Both the position numbers and the translations under genes were made by a program. From positions 41,130 to 105,129 of the forward strand of contig JAHDVS010000006.1 of assembly GCA_023382435.1 (NCBI GenBank): 64,000 nt of DNA. The letters run 5' to 3'. Numbering within the stretch: the first letter of the stretch is position 1; each line of letters starts with the position of its first letter. Positions 33,377 through 41,781 of the stretch are shown in pieces. The notes beneath the pieces are model-generated. The model was given only the letters and a program-made list of their open reading frames with translations, did not search any database and had not been told where the DNA came from. This stretch comes from Thermoleophilia bacterium (GTDB lineage Bacteria; Actinomycetota; Thermoleophilia; Gaiellales; Gaiellaceae).

Positions 33377-34799
33377 CCGCTCCTTCGCGGCCGTGCTCGC
33401 CCGTCGCGACGAGATCGTCGCGGCCGCGCTCGGCATCGACTACGGGGCGTTCGAGCGCGGCGAGCTCGCGTTCGAGTACGAGGCGCTGATGGCGAGCGCC
33501 GGCACGACGCTCGAGGACGTCCGGGCGATCCAGCGGGCCGCCAAGGTCGGCTCGACGCCGCTGTTGGAGCTGCCCGCCCTGACCCGGCTCGCCCGGCTCG
33601 GCGCGCCCGCGGGCAAGGGGGCGACGATCCTGGTCAAGGACGAGGCGGCGAACCCGTCGGGCAGCTTCAAGGCGCGCCGTGCCTCCGTCGCCGTTCACGA
33701 GGCGGCCCGGCGGGGCTACCGCGGCGTCGTCGCCGCCACGTCCGGGAACTACGGGGCCGCGGTCGCCTCCCAGGCGGCGATGCGAGGCCTCGACTGCATC
33801 GTGCTCCAGGAGGTGTACGACTCGCTCGGGCGCGGCCAGCCCGAGATCCTCGAGAAGGGTCGCGCGTGCGAGGCCTACGGAGCCGAGGTGTGGCAGCTCA
33901 CCGTCGGGCCCGAGCTCTTCTACGCGATGCTGCTCGCGCTCGAGGAGACCGGCTACTTCAGCGCCTCGCTGTACACGCCGCACGCGATCGCGGGGATCGA
34001 GACGCTCGGCCACGAGATCGGCGCCGAGGTGCTCGAGCGCTACGGCCGTCCGCCCGACGCGGTCGTCTGCACGAACGCGGGTGGCGGGAACGTCACGGGC
34101 ACCGCCCGCGGCCTGCGCGCGGCCGGCTGCGGCGCGACGGCGGTGATCGGGGTCAGCGTCGATCTGCGCGGGCTGCGGATGGACTCCGACCGTGACTTCA
34201 ACCGCAAGTCGTTCACGACCGGTCACACGGGCTTCGCGATGCCGTTCCTGCTCGACCCCGACCGCACGGACGTGCCTCGCAGCGCGGCCCGCCCGCTGCG
34301 CTACCTCGACCGGCACGTGACGGTCACCCAGGGCGAGGTCTTCTACGTGACCGAGGCGCTCGCGCGACTCGAGGGGCTCGAGCGCGGCCCCGCAGGCAAC
34401 ACGTCGCTGGCGGCTGCGATTCCGCTCGCCCGCGAGCTCGACGAGGACGCGGTGCTCGTCGTCCAGGAGACCGAGTACACGGGTGCCGGCAAGCACCCGA
34501 CCGCCCAGCTGACGTTTGCCCGCGAGCTCGGCGTCGAGGTCCGCCGCGGCCACCCGAGCGAGAACGTGCCCGGCCGCGTGATCGCGATCCCGCGCTCCCC
34601 CGGGGAGCTGTCGGCCGTCGAGGTCGACCTCGACGAGATCCGCCGCGGCTACCTCGGGCGCGCGGTCGGCGACCGTCCCCTCGACAGCCTCGGCGACGTC
34701 GACCTCGAGTACCTGGCGGCGGAGGTGGGCGGGCTTCCCGTGGCCACGGTCGCTGGCTGGCTCGAGGCGGAGAGCCGCGAGGCGGGGGCGAGGGCCTGA
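33369..34799 (+). CDS. ortB: 2-amino-4-oxopentanoate thiolase, beta subunit (OrtB)
   Basis: A PLP-dependent fold-type II protein of 476 residues from GTG 33369 (or 480 from GTG 33357). The PLP lysine sits in NPSGSFKARR (Lys101), followed by ATSGNYGAAVASQAAMRG and the phosphate-binding CTNAGGGNVTGT. The N-terminus DRSFAAVLARRDEIVAAALGID and the C-terminal VVQETEYTGAGKHPTAQLTFA resemble OrtB rather than threonine synthase. It catalyses CoA-dependent cleavage of 2-amino-4-oxopentanoate together with OrtA. The stop is one base before the next GTG. Confidence 0.87.
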   Translation: MPDRSFAAVLARRDEIVAAALGIDYGAFERGELAFEYEALMASAGTTLEDVRAIQRAAKVGSTPLLELPALTRLARLGAPAGKGATILVKDEAANPSGSFKARRASVAVHEAARRGYRGVVAATSGNYGAAVASQAAMRGLDCIVLQEVYDSLGRGQPEILEKGRACEAYGAEVWQLTVGPELFYAMLLALEETGYFSASLYTPHAIAGIETLGHEIGAEVLERYGRPPDAVVCTNAGGGNVTGTARGLRAAGCGATAVIGVSVDLRGLRMDSDRDFNRKSFTTGHTGFAMPFLLDPDRTDVPRSAARPLRYLDRHVTVTQGEVFYVTEALARLEGLERGPAGNTSLAAAIPLARELDEDAVLVVQETEYTGAGKHPTAQLTFARELGVEVRRGHPSENVPGRVIAIPRSPGELSAVEVDLDEIRRGYLGRAVGDRPLDSLGDVDLEYLAAEVGGLPVATVAGWLEAESREAGARA

Positions 34800-34800
34800 C

Positions 34801-35340
34801 GTGTCGATCGGAGGTCGGATCAGGGCGATCCGCCAGCTGCGGGGGCTCTCGAGCACCGAGCTGGCCCGCGCCGCAGGCGTCTCCCGTGGCCTGATCAGCC
34901 AGATCGAGCTCGATCGGGCCAATCCGTCGATCGAGACATTGCGCAAGATCGCCGCGGCGCTCGACTCCCCGATCGCGTCGTTCTTCGACGACGCGCCGGC
35001 GGGCGGGGTCGTGGTGCGAAAACGCGAACGCAAGACCATGCGGATCCCGCGTTCGGGCCTCGTCTACCAGCTGCTCACGCCCGACCTGAACCGCCAGATC
35101 GAGTTCATCCTGATCGAGCTCGAGCCGGGTCAGGGCGAGACGCGCGTGCCCATGGGCCATCCGGGCGAGGAGGCGGCTCTCGTGCTGGAGGGGCGGCTCC
35201 ACGTCTGGATCGGCGACGAGGAGCACGTGCTCGAGGCCGGTGACTCGATCGCGTTCAACTCCGGGATCCCGCACCGTGTCGAGAACCACGGCCCCGAGCG
35301 CACGGCGCTCGTGTCCGCGATCACGCCCCCCTCGTTCTGA
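34801..35340 (+). CDS. XRE-family regulator with cupin domain
   Basis: A 179-residue transcriptional regulator. Residues 5-60 form a helix-turn-helix (LRGLSSTELARAAGVSRGLISQIE), and residues 105-175 a cupin (VPMGHPGEEAALVLEGRLHVWIGDE, then GDSIAFNSGIPH). This architecture is common in regulators of amino acid or polyamine catabolism, where the cupin senses a metabolite. It lies directly after ortB and probably controls the operon. No operator was identified. Confidence 0.88.
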   Translation: MSIGGRIRAIRQLRGLSSTELARAAGVSRGLISQIELDRANPSIETLRKIAAALDSPIASFFDDAPAGGVVVRKRERKTMRIPRSGLVYQLLTPDLNRQIEFILIELEPGQGETRVPMGHPGEEAALVLEGRLHVWIGDEEHVLEAGDSIAFNSGIPHRVENHGPERTALVSAITPPSF

Positions 35341-35357
35341 CGGAAGGAGCAGTTGAC

Positions 35358-35675
35358 GTGAAGTGCTTCGTGACGTTTCGCCTCAAGCCCGGGGTCACGC
35401 CCGAGCAGTACGAGGAGTGGTTTCGGACGGAGAACGTGCCGGCGGTACGGCGGATGCGCTCGCTCTCGAGCTACCGCGTCTGGCGCGCTACCGGCGCCAT
35501 GGAGGGCGAGCCTCCCTACGAGTACCTCGAGGAGATGGAGTTCGACGACCAGGCGGCATTCGACCGCGAAGTCGAGACGCTGCCCGAGATGGCCGCGATG
35601 CTCGAGGGCTGGCTCGAGCGGGTCGCCGAGAACGCGATCGTGTATGCGGTGGAGGTAGGCCAGGAAGCGCGGTAG
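35358..35675 (+). CDS. Small EthD/dimeric alpha-beta-barrel protein
   Basis: A 105-residue protein starting MKCFVTFRLKPGVTPEQYEEWF, the usual beginning of a ferredoxin-like dimeric alpha-beta barrel such as EthD or antibiotic biosynthesis monooxygenase proteins. A second strand-helix unit begins YEYLEEMEFDDQAAFDRE. Catalytic residues are not recognised. A GAAGGAG RBS (35342) precedes GTG 35358. It may be an isomerase, a cyclase-like enzyme or a binding protein for a pathway intermediate. Confidence 0.65.
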   Translation: MKCFVTFRLKPGVTPEQYEEWFRTENVPAVRRMRSLSSYRVWRATGAMEGEPPYEYLEEMEFDDQAAFDREVETLPEMAAMLEGWLERVAENAIVYAVEVGQEAR

Positions 35676-35705
35676 GCTGACCGCAACGACGGACAGGAGG
35701 GACGG

Positions 35706-36815
35706 ATGGCGACAGGATGGCTTTGCCACGAGCTCTACTTCTGGCACGACACCCGGGCGGGAGCCGGCTTCATGCCGGCCGGACACGGAACCGTCGAGCC
35801 CGACACGCACGCGGAGAATCCGGGCACGAAGCGCCGGCTGCGCAACCTGCTCGAGGTCTCGGGGGTGCTCTCCCAGCTCGTGCCGGTCTCGCCGCGCCCG
35901 GCGACCGAGGAGGAGATCCTCCGCTTCCACACGCGGGAGTACGTCGACCGCATCAAGGCGCTCTCGGCCGACAACGGCGGCGACGCGGGCGAGCTGACGC
36001 CCTTCGGGCCGGGCGGCTACGAGATCGCGCTGCTGGCGGCCGGCGGCGTCATGAGTGCCATCGACGCCGTGCTCGACGGCACGGTCGACAATATCTACGC
36101 GCTCACCCGGCCACCCGGCCACCACGCCGAGGCCGATCTCGGCCGCGGCTTCTGCATCTTCGCGAACGCCGCCCTCGGCGTGATGCACGCGCAGCAGTCG
36201 CGCGGCCTCGGGAAGGTCGCGGTCGTCGACTGGGACGTGCACCACGGCAACGGCACCCAGAAGGCGTTCTACTCCGATCCGAGCGTCCTCACCATCTCCG
36301 TCCACCAGGACAACTACTACCCGCCCGACTCGGGCTACGTGCGCGACAACGGCGAGGGCGCCGGCGTGGGCTGCAACATCAACGTGCCGCTGCCGCCCGG
36401 GTCGGGCGTCGGCGCGTACGTCGCAACCTTCGAGCGCGTCGTCGCCCCGGCGCTGCGCGCGTTCCGCCCCGAGCTGATCGTCGTCGCCTCGGGCCTCGAC
36501 GCGAGCGCGATGGACCCGCTTGCCCACATGATGGTGCACTCGGGCGGCTACCGGCAGCTGACGCGGATCATGCTCGACGTCGCGACCGAGGTCTGCGGCG
36601 GGCGCCTCGTCGTCGAGCACGAGGGTGGCTACTCCTCCGCGTACGTCCCCTACTGCGGCCTCGCTGTCGTCGAGGAGCTCTCGGGCTTGAAGGGCACCAT
36701 CGAGGATCCGTTCCTGCCGATCTTCGAGGGCGTCGGCGGGCAGGCCCTCCAGCCGCACCAGGACGCGGCGATCGCGGACGCCGAGGCAAACCTCGCCAAC
36801 CTACCGGGATCTTGA
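35706..36815 (+). CDS. Histone deacetylase-family amidohydrolase (class II-like)
   Basis: A 369-residue zinc deacetylase. Motifs are RPPGHHA (His139-His140), GFCIFAN, DWDVHHGNG (Asp175, Asp177, His179), ASGLDAS...DPL (metal Asp) and EGGYSS (catalytic Tyr). The WHD start and PAGHGTVEPDTHAENPGTKRRL are typical of bacterial class II enzymes such as acetylpolyamine amidohydrolases. It probably removes an acetyl group from an acetylated amine. An AGGAGG RBS precedes ATG 35706, and a TAGGCT hexamer further upstream may give it its own transcript. Confidence 0.87.
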   Translation: MATGWLCHELYFWHDTRAGAGFMPAGHGTVEPDTHAENPGTKRRLRNLLEVSGVLSQLVPVSPRPATEEEILRFHTREYVDRIKALSADNGGDAGELTPFGPGGYEIALLAAGGVMSAIDAVLDGTVDNIYALTRPPGHHAEADLGRGFCIFANAALGVMHAQQSRGLGKVAVVDWDVHHGNGTQKAFYSDPSVLTISVHQDNYYPPDSGYVRDNGEGAGVGCNINVPLPPGSGVGAYVATFERVVAPALRAFRPELIVVASGLDASAMDPLAHMMVHSGGYRQLTRIMLDVATEVCGGRLVVEHEGGYSSAYVPYCGLAVVEELSGLKGTIEDPFLPIFEGVGGQALQPHQDAAIADAEANLANLPGS

Positions 36816-36983
36816 TTTCGTCCGGAGGACACGTTAGCCTCCCTAAACATTGCTTACTATGACGGACGCTCTTCACCGGTACGGGTGCCACTAACCCTTC
36901 GGCGGCGCGGACGTCGTATCGAGATGAAGGCCGAAGTCCCGGCTAGCCAGGGATCAATGCGGGGAGATGAAAGGAGCGGGAGC
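36816..36983 (+). promoter_or_regulatory. Leader region before the second transporter operon
   Basis: No gene is seen in these 168 bp. A TACTAT hexamer (36855-36860) follows a possible TTAGCC with a short spacer. AAAGGAG (36970-36976) is the ribosome binding site for ATG 36984. The long leader contrasts with the leaderless genes nearby. An ORF start upstream of 36984 in the same frame lacks a binding site. Confidence 0.4.
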
Positions 36984-38381
36984 ATGACAGACGAGATGCC
37001 CAACATTCCGGAGGAGACACCGGAGGCGGTCGAGACCTCGGGGGTCAGCCGGAGGAAATTCCTCGGCGGCGTCGCCGGGGCCTCGATCGGAGGGCTCACC
37101 CTCGCGGGTGTCCTCGCCGCGTGCGGCGGCGGCGGCGACGAGGAGCCGGAGGCGGCGACGACGACCGCGGCCGGCCAGGACGCCGCAAACAGCGCGAAGC
37201 CGATCCTGATCGGCTCGGCGTACCCGATGACGACGGCCGACGGCGAGGAGATGAAGGGCGGCTCCGACCTCGCGATCGCGGAGATCAACGAGCGGGGCGG
37301 TATCGGCGGGCGCATGATCGAGCACGAGATCGTCGACTTCAACAACTTCGACGGCGAGAGCGCCACGAGCGCTTACAACAACCTCGTCAGCAAAGAGGCC
37401 GACGCGATCACCCTCGGCTACGCCAACGTGTACGAGCCGAACGACATCCTCGCCGCGTACGGGGCTCCGTCCATCAACGCGTCGACCTCGAGCGACCAGG
37501 TCAACATGTTCAAGTCGGACCCGGCGAAGTACAAGAACATCTTCCAGGCCGACCCGACCGACCTGCAGTACGGCTACGGTTTTCCGCCTTTCCTCGAGGG
37601 CCTGATCGCGCAGGGGCTGTTCAACCCGCCGACCAAGACGATCTACATCTTCGAGGGCGACATCCCGTACAGCTCGAACATCTCGAAGGCCGCCCAGGAG
37701 GTCGCTCCCGATCTCGGCTGGGAGATCGTGGGCATTTCGCCGATCGCGGGCACCGGTGGTCCCGTCACCGACTGGGCGCCGATGATCTCGAAGGCGAAGG
37801 GTAGCGGTGCGACAGTCGTCTTCAACACGCACTGGAACCCGGCCGACCACGCGGCGCTGATGAAGCAGTGGGCGGCGGACCCGCCGGACGCGTTTCTCTA
37901 CCTGCAGTACGGCGCGTCGGTGCCCGAGTTCCTCGAGATCGCGGGCGACGCCGCGAACGGCGTCGTCTGGGCGACCGTTCTCGGCACCATGAACGACGCC
38001 GTCGGCCTCGCGTACCAGGAGCGCTACAAGGCGAAGTGGGGCAAGGTGGCTGGCTTCTCGAACGCGGGCACGGGCTACGACGAGGTCTACATGCTCGCCC
38101 ACGCCTGGGGCATCACCGGCGACACGCGGAACTTCGACGCCAACATCGCCGAGCTCAAGCGCAACATCATGCGCGGCGTCTCGGGCGGCTACTGGTTCGG
38201 GCACGACGAGGCGAACTACTGCCTCGCCTACCCGCAGGAAACGCCGGATCCGTCGCTCGGGAACCCGCACCTGTTCTTCCAGATCTCGCCCGGCGAGGAC
38301 GGGGCCCTGAGCCACCAGGTGATCGCGCCGTCGCCGTACATCCAGACCGCCTACGTGAAGCCGCCCTGGCTGAGCTTCTAG
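36984..38381 (+). CDS. Branched-chain-type ABC transporter substrate-binding protein, Tat lipoprotein
   Basis: A 465-residue extracytoplasmic binding protein. The signal has a twin-arginine motif SRRKFLGG and ends with a lipobox LAAC, so it is probably exported folded and then lipid-anchored. A Glu/Ala/Thr linker is followed by a type I periplasmic-binding fold (PILIGSAYPMTTADG). It starts the operon of five transport genes. It is clearly different in sequence from the binding protein at 8329. The ligand is unknown, but the downstream hydrolases suggest an amide or amino-acid-like compound. Confidence 0.9.
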   Translation: MTDEMPNIPEETPEAVETSGVSRRKFLGGVAGASIGGLTLAGVLAACGGGGDEEPEAATTTAAGQDAANSAKPILIGSAYPMTTADGEEMKGGSDLAIAEINERGGIGGRMIEHEIVDFNNFDGESATSAYNNLVSKEADAITLGYANVYEPNDILAAYGAPSINASTSSDQVNMFKSDPAKYKNIFQADPTDLQYGYGFPPFLEGLIAQGLFNPPTKTIYIFEGDIPYSSNISKAAQEVAPDLGWEIVGISPIAGTGGPVTDWAPMISKAKGSGATVVFNTHWNPADHAALMKQWAADPPDAFLYLQYGASVPEFLEIAGDAANGVVWATVLGTMNDAVGLAYQERYKAKWGKVAGFSNAGTGYDEVYMLAHAWGITGDTRNFDANIAELKRNIMRGVSGGYWFGHDEANYCLAYPQETPDPSLGNPHLFFQISPGEDGALSHQVIAPSPYIQTAYVKPPWLSF

Positions 38382-38418
38382 CGAGCCAGGCGAGGAAGCA
38401 GAGGCTCGAAGGACGCAC

Positions 38419-39135
38419 GTGTCGCTTACCTGCACGGACATCAGGGCGCTCTACGGCGGCTTCGTCGCCGTAGACGGGGTCTCCCTCTCGGTCACGGAGG
38501 GCCACATCCTCGGAGTGGCCGGGCCGAACGGGGCAGGCAAGACGACACTGTTCGACGTCCTCTCGGGCTTCCACAGCGCGGACGGCGGACGCGTCGAGCT
38601 GAACGGGACCGACATCACGCGGCTTCCCGTTCACCGGCGCGTCCGCCTCGGCCTGGCCCGGACGTTCCAGTCGCCGCTCGTGCCGACCGAGCTGACGATC
38701 GGGGAGACGCTCGGGGCCGCGCGGCTCGCCTGGTCGCCGAAGCTCGACCGGGCAGTCGAGCAGCCGACCAGGGAGCTCACGCGGTTCACGACCCCAGATC
38801 ACGTCCGCTGCGGCGGCCTCGACACGCTCGACCGCCGCAAGCTGCTCTTGACGTGCGTGCTGATGCGCAAGCCCAGCGTGCTCCTGCTCGACGAGCCCTG
38901 CTCCGGCCTGATGCAGGACGAGATCGACGAGGTGGATGAGATCATCCGGCAGATGGTGGCCGAGACTGCGATCGCGGTGGTCGTGGTCGAGCACCGGCTC
39001 GAACTGCTGCACGCCGTGGCGGAGACGGTGCTCGTCATGGATGCCGGCGAGGTGATCGCGGAAGGGCCGCCAGCGGTCGTGTTCGACGACCCCGTTGTTC
39101 GGGCGGCCTACTTCGAGGCGCCGCAGGCCGCATGA
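38419..39135 (+). CDS. ABC transporter ATPase, LivG-type, with degenerate signature
   Basis: A 238-residue ATPase with Walker A GPNGAGKTTLFDVLSGF and Walker B SVLLLDEPCSGL. Where LSGGQ is expected, it reads LDTLDRRKLL, so the signature is degenerate. It therefore may bind but not hydrolyse ATP normally, as in asymmetric ABC pairs. GTG 38419 follows GAAGGA. The stop overlaps the next gene by ATGA. Confidence 0.85.
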   Translation: MSLTCTDIRALYGGFVAVDGVSLSVTEGHILGVAGPNGAGKTTLFDVLSGFHSADGGRVELNGTDITRLPVHRRVRLGLARTFQSPLVPTELTIGETLGAARLAWSPKLDRAVEQPTRELTRFTTPDHVRCGGLDTLDRRKLLLTCVLMRKPSVLLLDEPCSGLMQDEIDEVDEIIRQMVAETAIAVVVVEHRLELLHAVAETVLVMDAGEVIAEGPPAVVFDDPVVRAAYFEAPQAA

Positions 39136-39848
39136 CGACGGTTCTCGAGGTTCGCGGTCTCTCGGCGGGCTACGGGCCGCTGCGCGTGCTCCACGAGATC
39201 GACCTCGCCGTCGGCGAGGGCGAGCGCGTCGGCCTCGTCGGTCTCAACGGTCACGGGAAGACGACGCTGCTGCGCTCGATCATGGGTCTCGTCGACTGGC
39301 GTCAGGGCGAGGTCGAGCTGGACGGCGCGTCGATCCTGAAGACCCCGACGCACCGGCTGGCGCGGGCGGGGGTGGTCATGATTCCCCAGGGCGACGCCCT
39401 CTTCCCGGGCCTGTCCGTTCAGGACAACCTCGACTCCGGCGCGTTCGCGACCGGCTGGCGGGAGCGGAAAAAGCGGCGCGATCGCGTGCTCGAGCTGTTC
39501 CCGCGCCTTGCCGAGCGACTCGACCAGGCGGCCGGCACCCTCTCGGGCGGCGAGCGGCGCATGTGCTCGGTCGGGCGAGGACTGATGTCGAACGCCCGGA
39601 TCTACCTGATCGACGAGCCTTCGCTGGGGCTCGCTCCCGGCGTCGCCGCCGGTCTTTACGCAACGCTCAGGGAGCTCGATCTGGAAGGTGGGTCGCTCGT
39701 GCTCGCCGAGCAGAATCAGACGCTTCTAGAAGGGTGGATCGGGAGGGTCGCCCGGATCCACGGAGGCAGGATCGTCAGTATCGAGACAGCAGAAGCATCC
39801 CCGGGCGGAGAAGCGGCCGCGGATCGGGAACGGAGGGCGGGCACGTGA
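39132..39848 (+). CDS. ABC transporter ATPase, LivF-type
   Basis: A 238-residue ATPase of the same importer. It has GLNGHGKTTLLRS as Walker A, LSGGERRMCSVGRGL as signature, and IYLIDEPSLGLAP as Walker B. The C-terminal 20 residues are a charged tail. Its ATG overlaps the preceding stop, and its stop overlaps GTG of the permease gene. It is probably the hydrolytically competent partner of the preceding LivG-type protein. Confidence 0.9.
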   Translation: MTTVLEVRGLSAGYGPLRVLHEIDLAVGEGERVGLVGLNGHGKTTLLRSIMGLVDWRQGEVELDGASILKTPTHRLARAGVVMIPQGDALFPGLSVQDNLDSGAFATGWRERKKRRDRVLELFPRLAERLDQAAGTLSGGERRMCSVGRGLMSNARIYLIDEPSLGLAPGVAAGLYATLRELDLEGGSLVLAEQNQTLLEGWIGRVARIHGGRIVSIETAEASPGGEAAADRERRAGT

Positions 39849-40714
39849 CCGATCTGATCACGACCATCAATCTCGCCGCCGTCTACGGGCTGATCGGAGT
39901 CGGCATCTCGCTGACGTGGGGCGGGCTCGGCTTCCTCAACCTCGCCCACGGCGTCACTTTCGCGGCCAGCCTCTACGGCGCCTGGTGGGCGCAGGAGAAC
40001 ATCTCCGATCACGCCTCCGTGATCTTCCTCGGCGGAATCGTCGTCGGCGCCTTCGCCGGCGCGGTCGTGTGGCTGAGCGTCTTTCTGCCGCTCGACGGGA
40101 AGAAGAACTGGGACATGCGCTCGATCATCGCTTCGCTGGGTCTTGCGATCATCGGAGTGAACACGTTCCTGCTCGTCTTCGGGCCCCAGCGCAAGGCGAT
40201 CGAGTATCTCTTCGGCACCTCCAAGTTCAAGATCGGCGGATCCACGATCACGGCCGACAAGAGCGGTGCGATCATCTCGGCGAGTGTCGTCATGCTGCTG
40301 GTCGTGCTCGCGCTCGTGAAGTCGAGGATCGGTCTCGGTGTCAGGGCGCTGACGCAGAACCCGGAGGGGGCGGCTCTCGTCGGGATCGGCCGCAGGCAGG
40401 CCGCGTTCGCGATCCTGACCGTGTCCGGGATCCTCGCGGGCTTCGCCGCCGTCCTGCTCTCCCAGATCTTCTATCCGGAGCCGAACATCGGCTACCTGCC
40501 GCTCTTGAAGGGCCTGATCGTGGCCCTGCTCGGCGGTCTCGGCAGCATCCCCGGAGCGGTGGTTGCCGCCCTCCTGGTCGGAGCCACCGAGGCTGTCACG
40601 GCGCACTACCTCGACCAGAGCTGGATTCTTCTGACCCAGTTTGCGCTGATCGCGGTCGTGCTGCTCGTCCGTCCGCGCGGCGTGGCCGGCATCCTCGAGG
40701 TGACCCGTGCGTAA
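39845..40714 (+). CDS. ABC transporter permease, LivH-type
   Basis: A 289-residue inner-membrane permease with multiple hydrophobic helices. Typical LivH segments are GLIGVGISLTWGGLGFLNLAHG and GVRALTQNPEGAALVGI, with LVRPRGVAGI at the end. GTG 39845 overlaps the preceding stop; the frame is open further upstream but that sequence belongs to the ATPase gene in another frame. It pairs with the LivM-type permease that overlaps it. Confidence 0.9.
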   Translation: MTDLITTINLAAVYGLIGVGISLTWGGLGFLNLAHGVTFAASLYGAWWAQENISDHASVIFLGGIVVGAFAGAVVWLSVFLPLDGKKNWDMRSIIASLGLAIIGVNTFLLVFGPQRKAIEYLFGTSKFKIGGSTITADKSGAIISASVVMLLVVLALVKSRIGLGVRALTQNPEGAALVGIGRRQAAFAILTVSGILAGFAAVLLSQIFYPEPNIGYLPLLKGLIVALLGGLGSIPGAVVAALLVGATEAVTAHYLDQSWILLTQFALIAVVLLVRPRGVAGILEVTRA

Positions 40715-41771
40715 CTCGCTGCTGAGCGTCAGGTCTGCTCTCGACACCGCTTTCTACGGCGGGGGCCTCGCGCTCGCTCTCGTCCTTTTCTTCTTCGTCT
40801 ACGACAACGAGGTCTTCGGCGGCCACTGGGTGCTCTTCTGCCTGTACGCCTCGATCAACCTGATGTGGATGCTCGTGATCGGCACGGCAGGCCTCTACTC
40901 GTTCGCCACGATCGCGGTCGTCGGCGCATGCGCGTACGTCGGCGCGCTCGTGTCGGGGGGCTCGATCGCGGGCAAGGAGCTCGAAAGCGCCCGGTCGCTG
41001 AACATCGTCTTCATGATCCTGATCGCGGCCGGGTTCGGCGCGCTCCTCGGGGCGATCGTCGCGGCGCCGACGATCCGGCTGCGCGGGATCTACTTCGCGC
41101 TGTTCACGATCGGCCTGGCCGAGGTGGGGCGGGCGATCGTGAAGCAACACGAGGTGCTGGGCAAGAACTCGGGCCTCTTCGGCGGGGCGCGGTTTCTCAA
41201 GGCCGATCAGATCGCTACGGAGACGGGGCGCACCATCCACTTCTTCGTGGGCCTCGCGCTGCTCGTGTTCTGCCTGCTCGTGTACAGGGCGGTCGACGGC
41301 GGCAGGCTCGGCCTGCTGCTCCGAACCGTCCGGGAGAGCGAGAGCGTCGCCAGGGGGCTCGGCGTCGACGTCGTCCGTGCGCGCTTCGCTGTCTTCCTCA
41401 TCTCGTCGGCCGTGCTCGGCCTGATCGGGGGCTTCTACTCCGGCTTCTACGGCGGCGTCTCGCTGACGATCTTCGACTTCAACACGCTGCTGCTCCTGCT
41501 CGCGATGATCGTCGTCGGCGGCCTCGGCTCGGCCAAGGGGGCGATCATCGGAACGGCGCTGCTCCTGTTCATCGACCGCACGTTCTCCGATATCGATACG
41601 CCCGCGTGGCGTCTCGTCTGGATCGGCATCATCATGTACGGAATCACGCTCGGCACGACGCGGGGCCTCGTCGGCATCCCCTCCCAGGTCCGCGACTACC
41701 TGAAGCGGCGCCGGGCGAGTCGCGAGACGGGCGGTGGCGCCCCCGCCGCGCCCGAGACCTCGGGACCGTAG
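40707..41771 (+). CDS. ABC transporter permease, LivM-type
   Basis: A 354-residue permease with about nine predicted helices, containing LYASINLMWMLVIGTAGLYSFA, LRGIYFALFTIGLAEVGRAIV and SARGLGVDVVRARFAVFLIS-like sequence. It overlaps livH by 8 bp. A hydrophilic C-terminal tail follows KRRRASRETGG. The stop is 10 bp before the M20 gene, linking transport to a deacylase. Confidence 0.9.
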   Translation: MRNSLLSVRSALDTAFYGGGLALALVLFFFVYDNEVFGGHWVLFCLYASINLMWMLVIGTAGLYSFATIAVVGACAYVGALVSGGSIAGKELESARSLNIVFMILIAAGFGALLGAIVAAPTIRLRGIYFALFTIGLAEVGRAIVKQHEVLGKNSGLFGGARFLKADQIATETGRTIHFFVGLALLVFCLLVYRAVDGGRLGLLLRTVRESESVARGLGVDVVRARFAVFLISSAVLGLIGGFYSGFYGGVSLTIFDFNTLLLLLAMIVVGGLGSAKGAIIGTALLLFIDRTFSDIDTPAWRLVWIGIIMYGITLGTTRGLVGIPSQVRDYLKRRRASRETGGGAPAAPETSGP

Positions 41772-41781
41772 GGAGGCCGCG

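Noticed and set aside
33369..34799. Threonine synthase
   Set aside because: It is a fold-type II PLP protein, but the adjacent small subunit matches OrtA and the N-terminus fits OrtB.
30840..35039. A 1399-codon open frame on the minus strand
   Set aside because: It is the complement of the M24, unknown, ortA and ortB genes, all of which show conserved residues. Its composition is Arg/Asp/His-rich and featureless.
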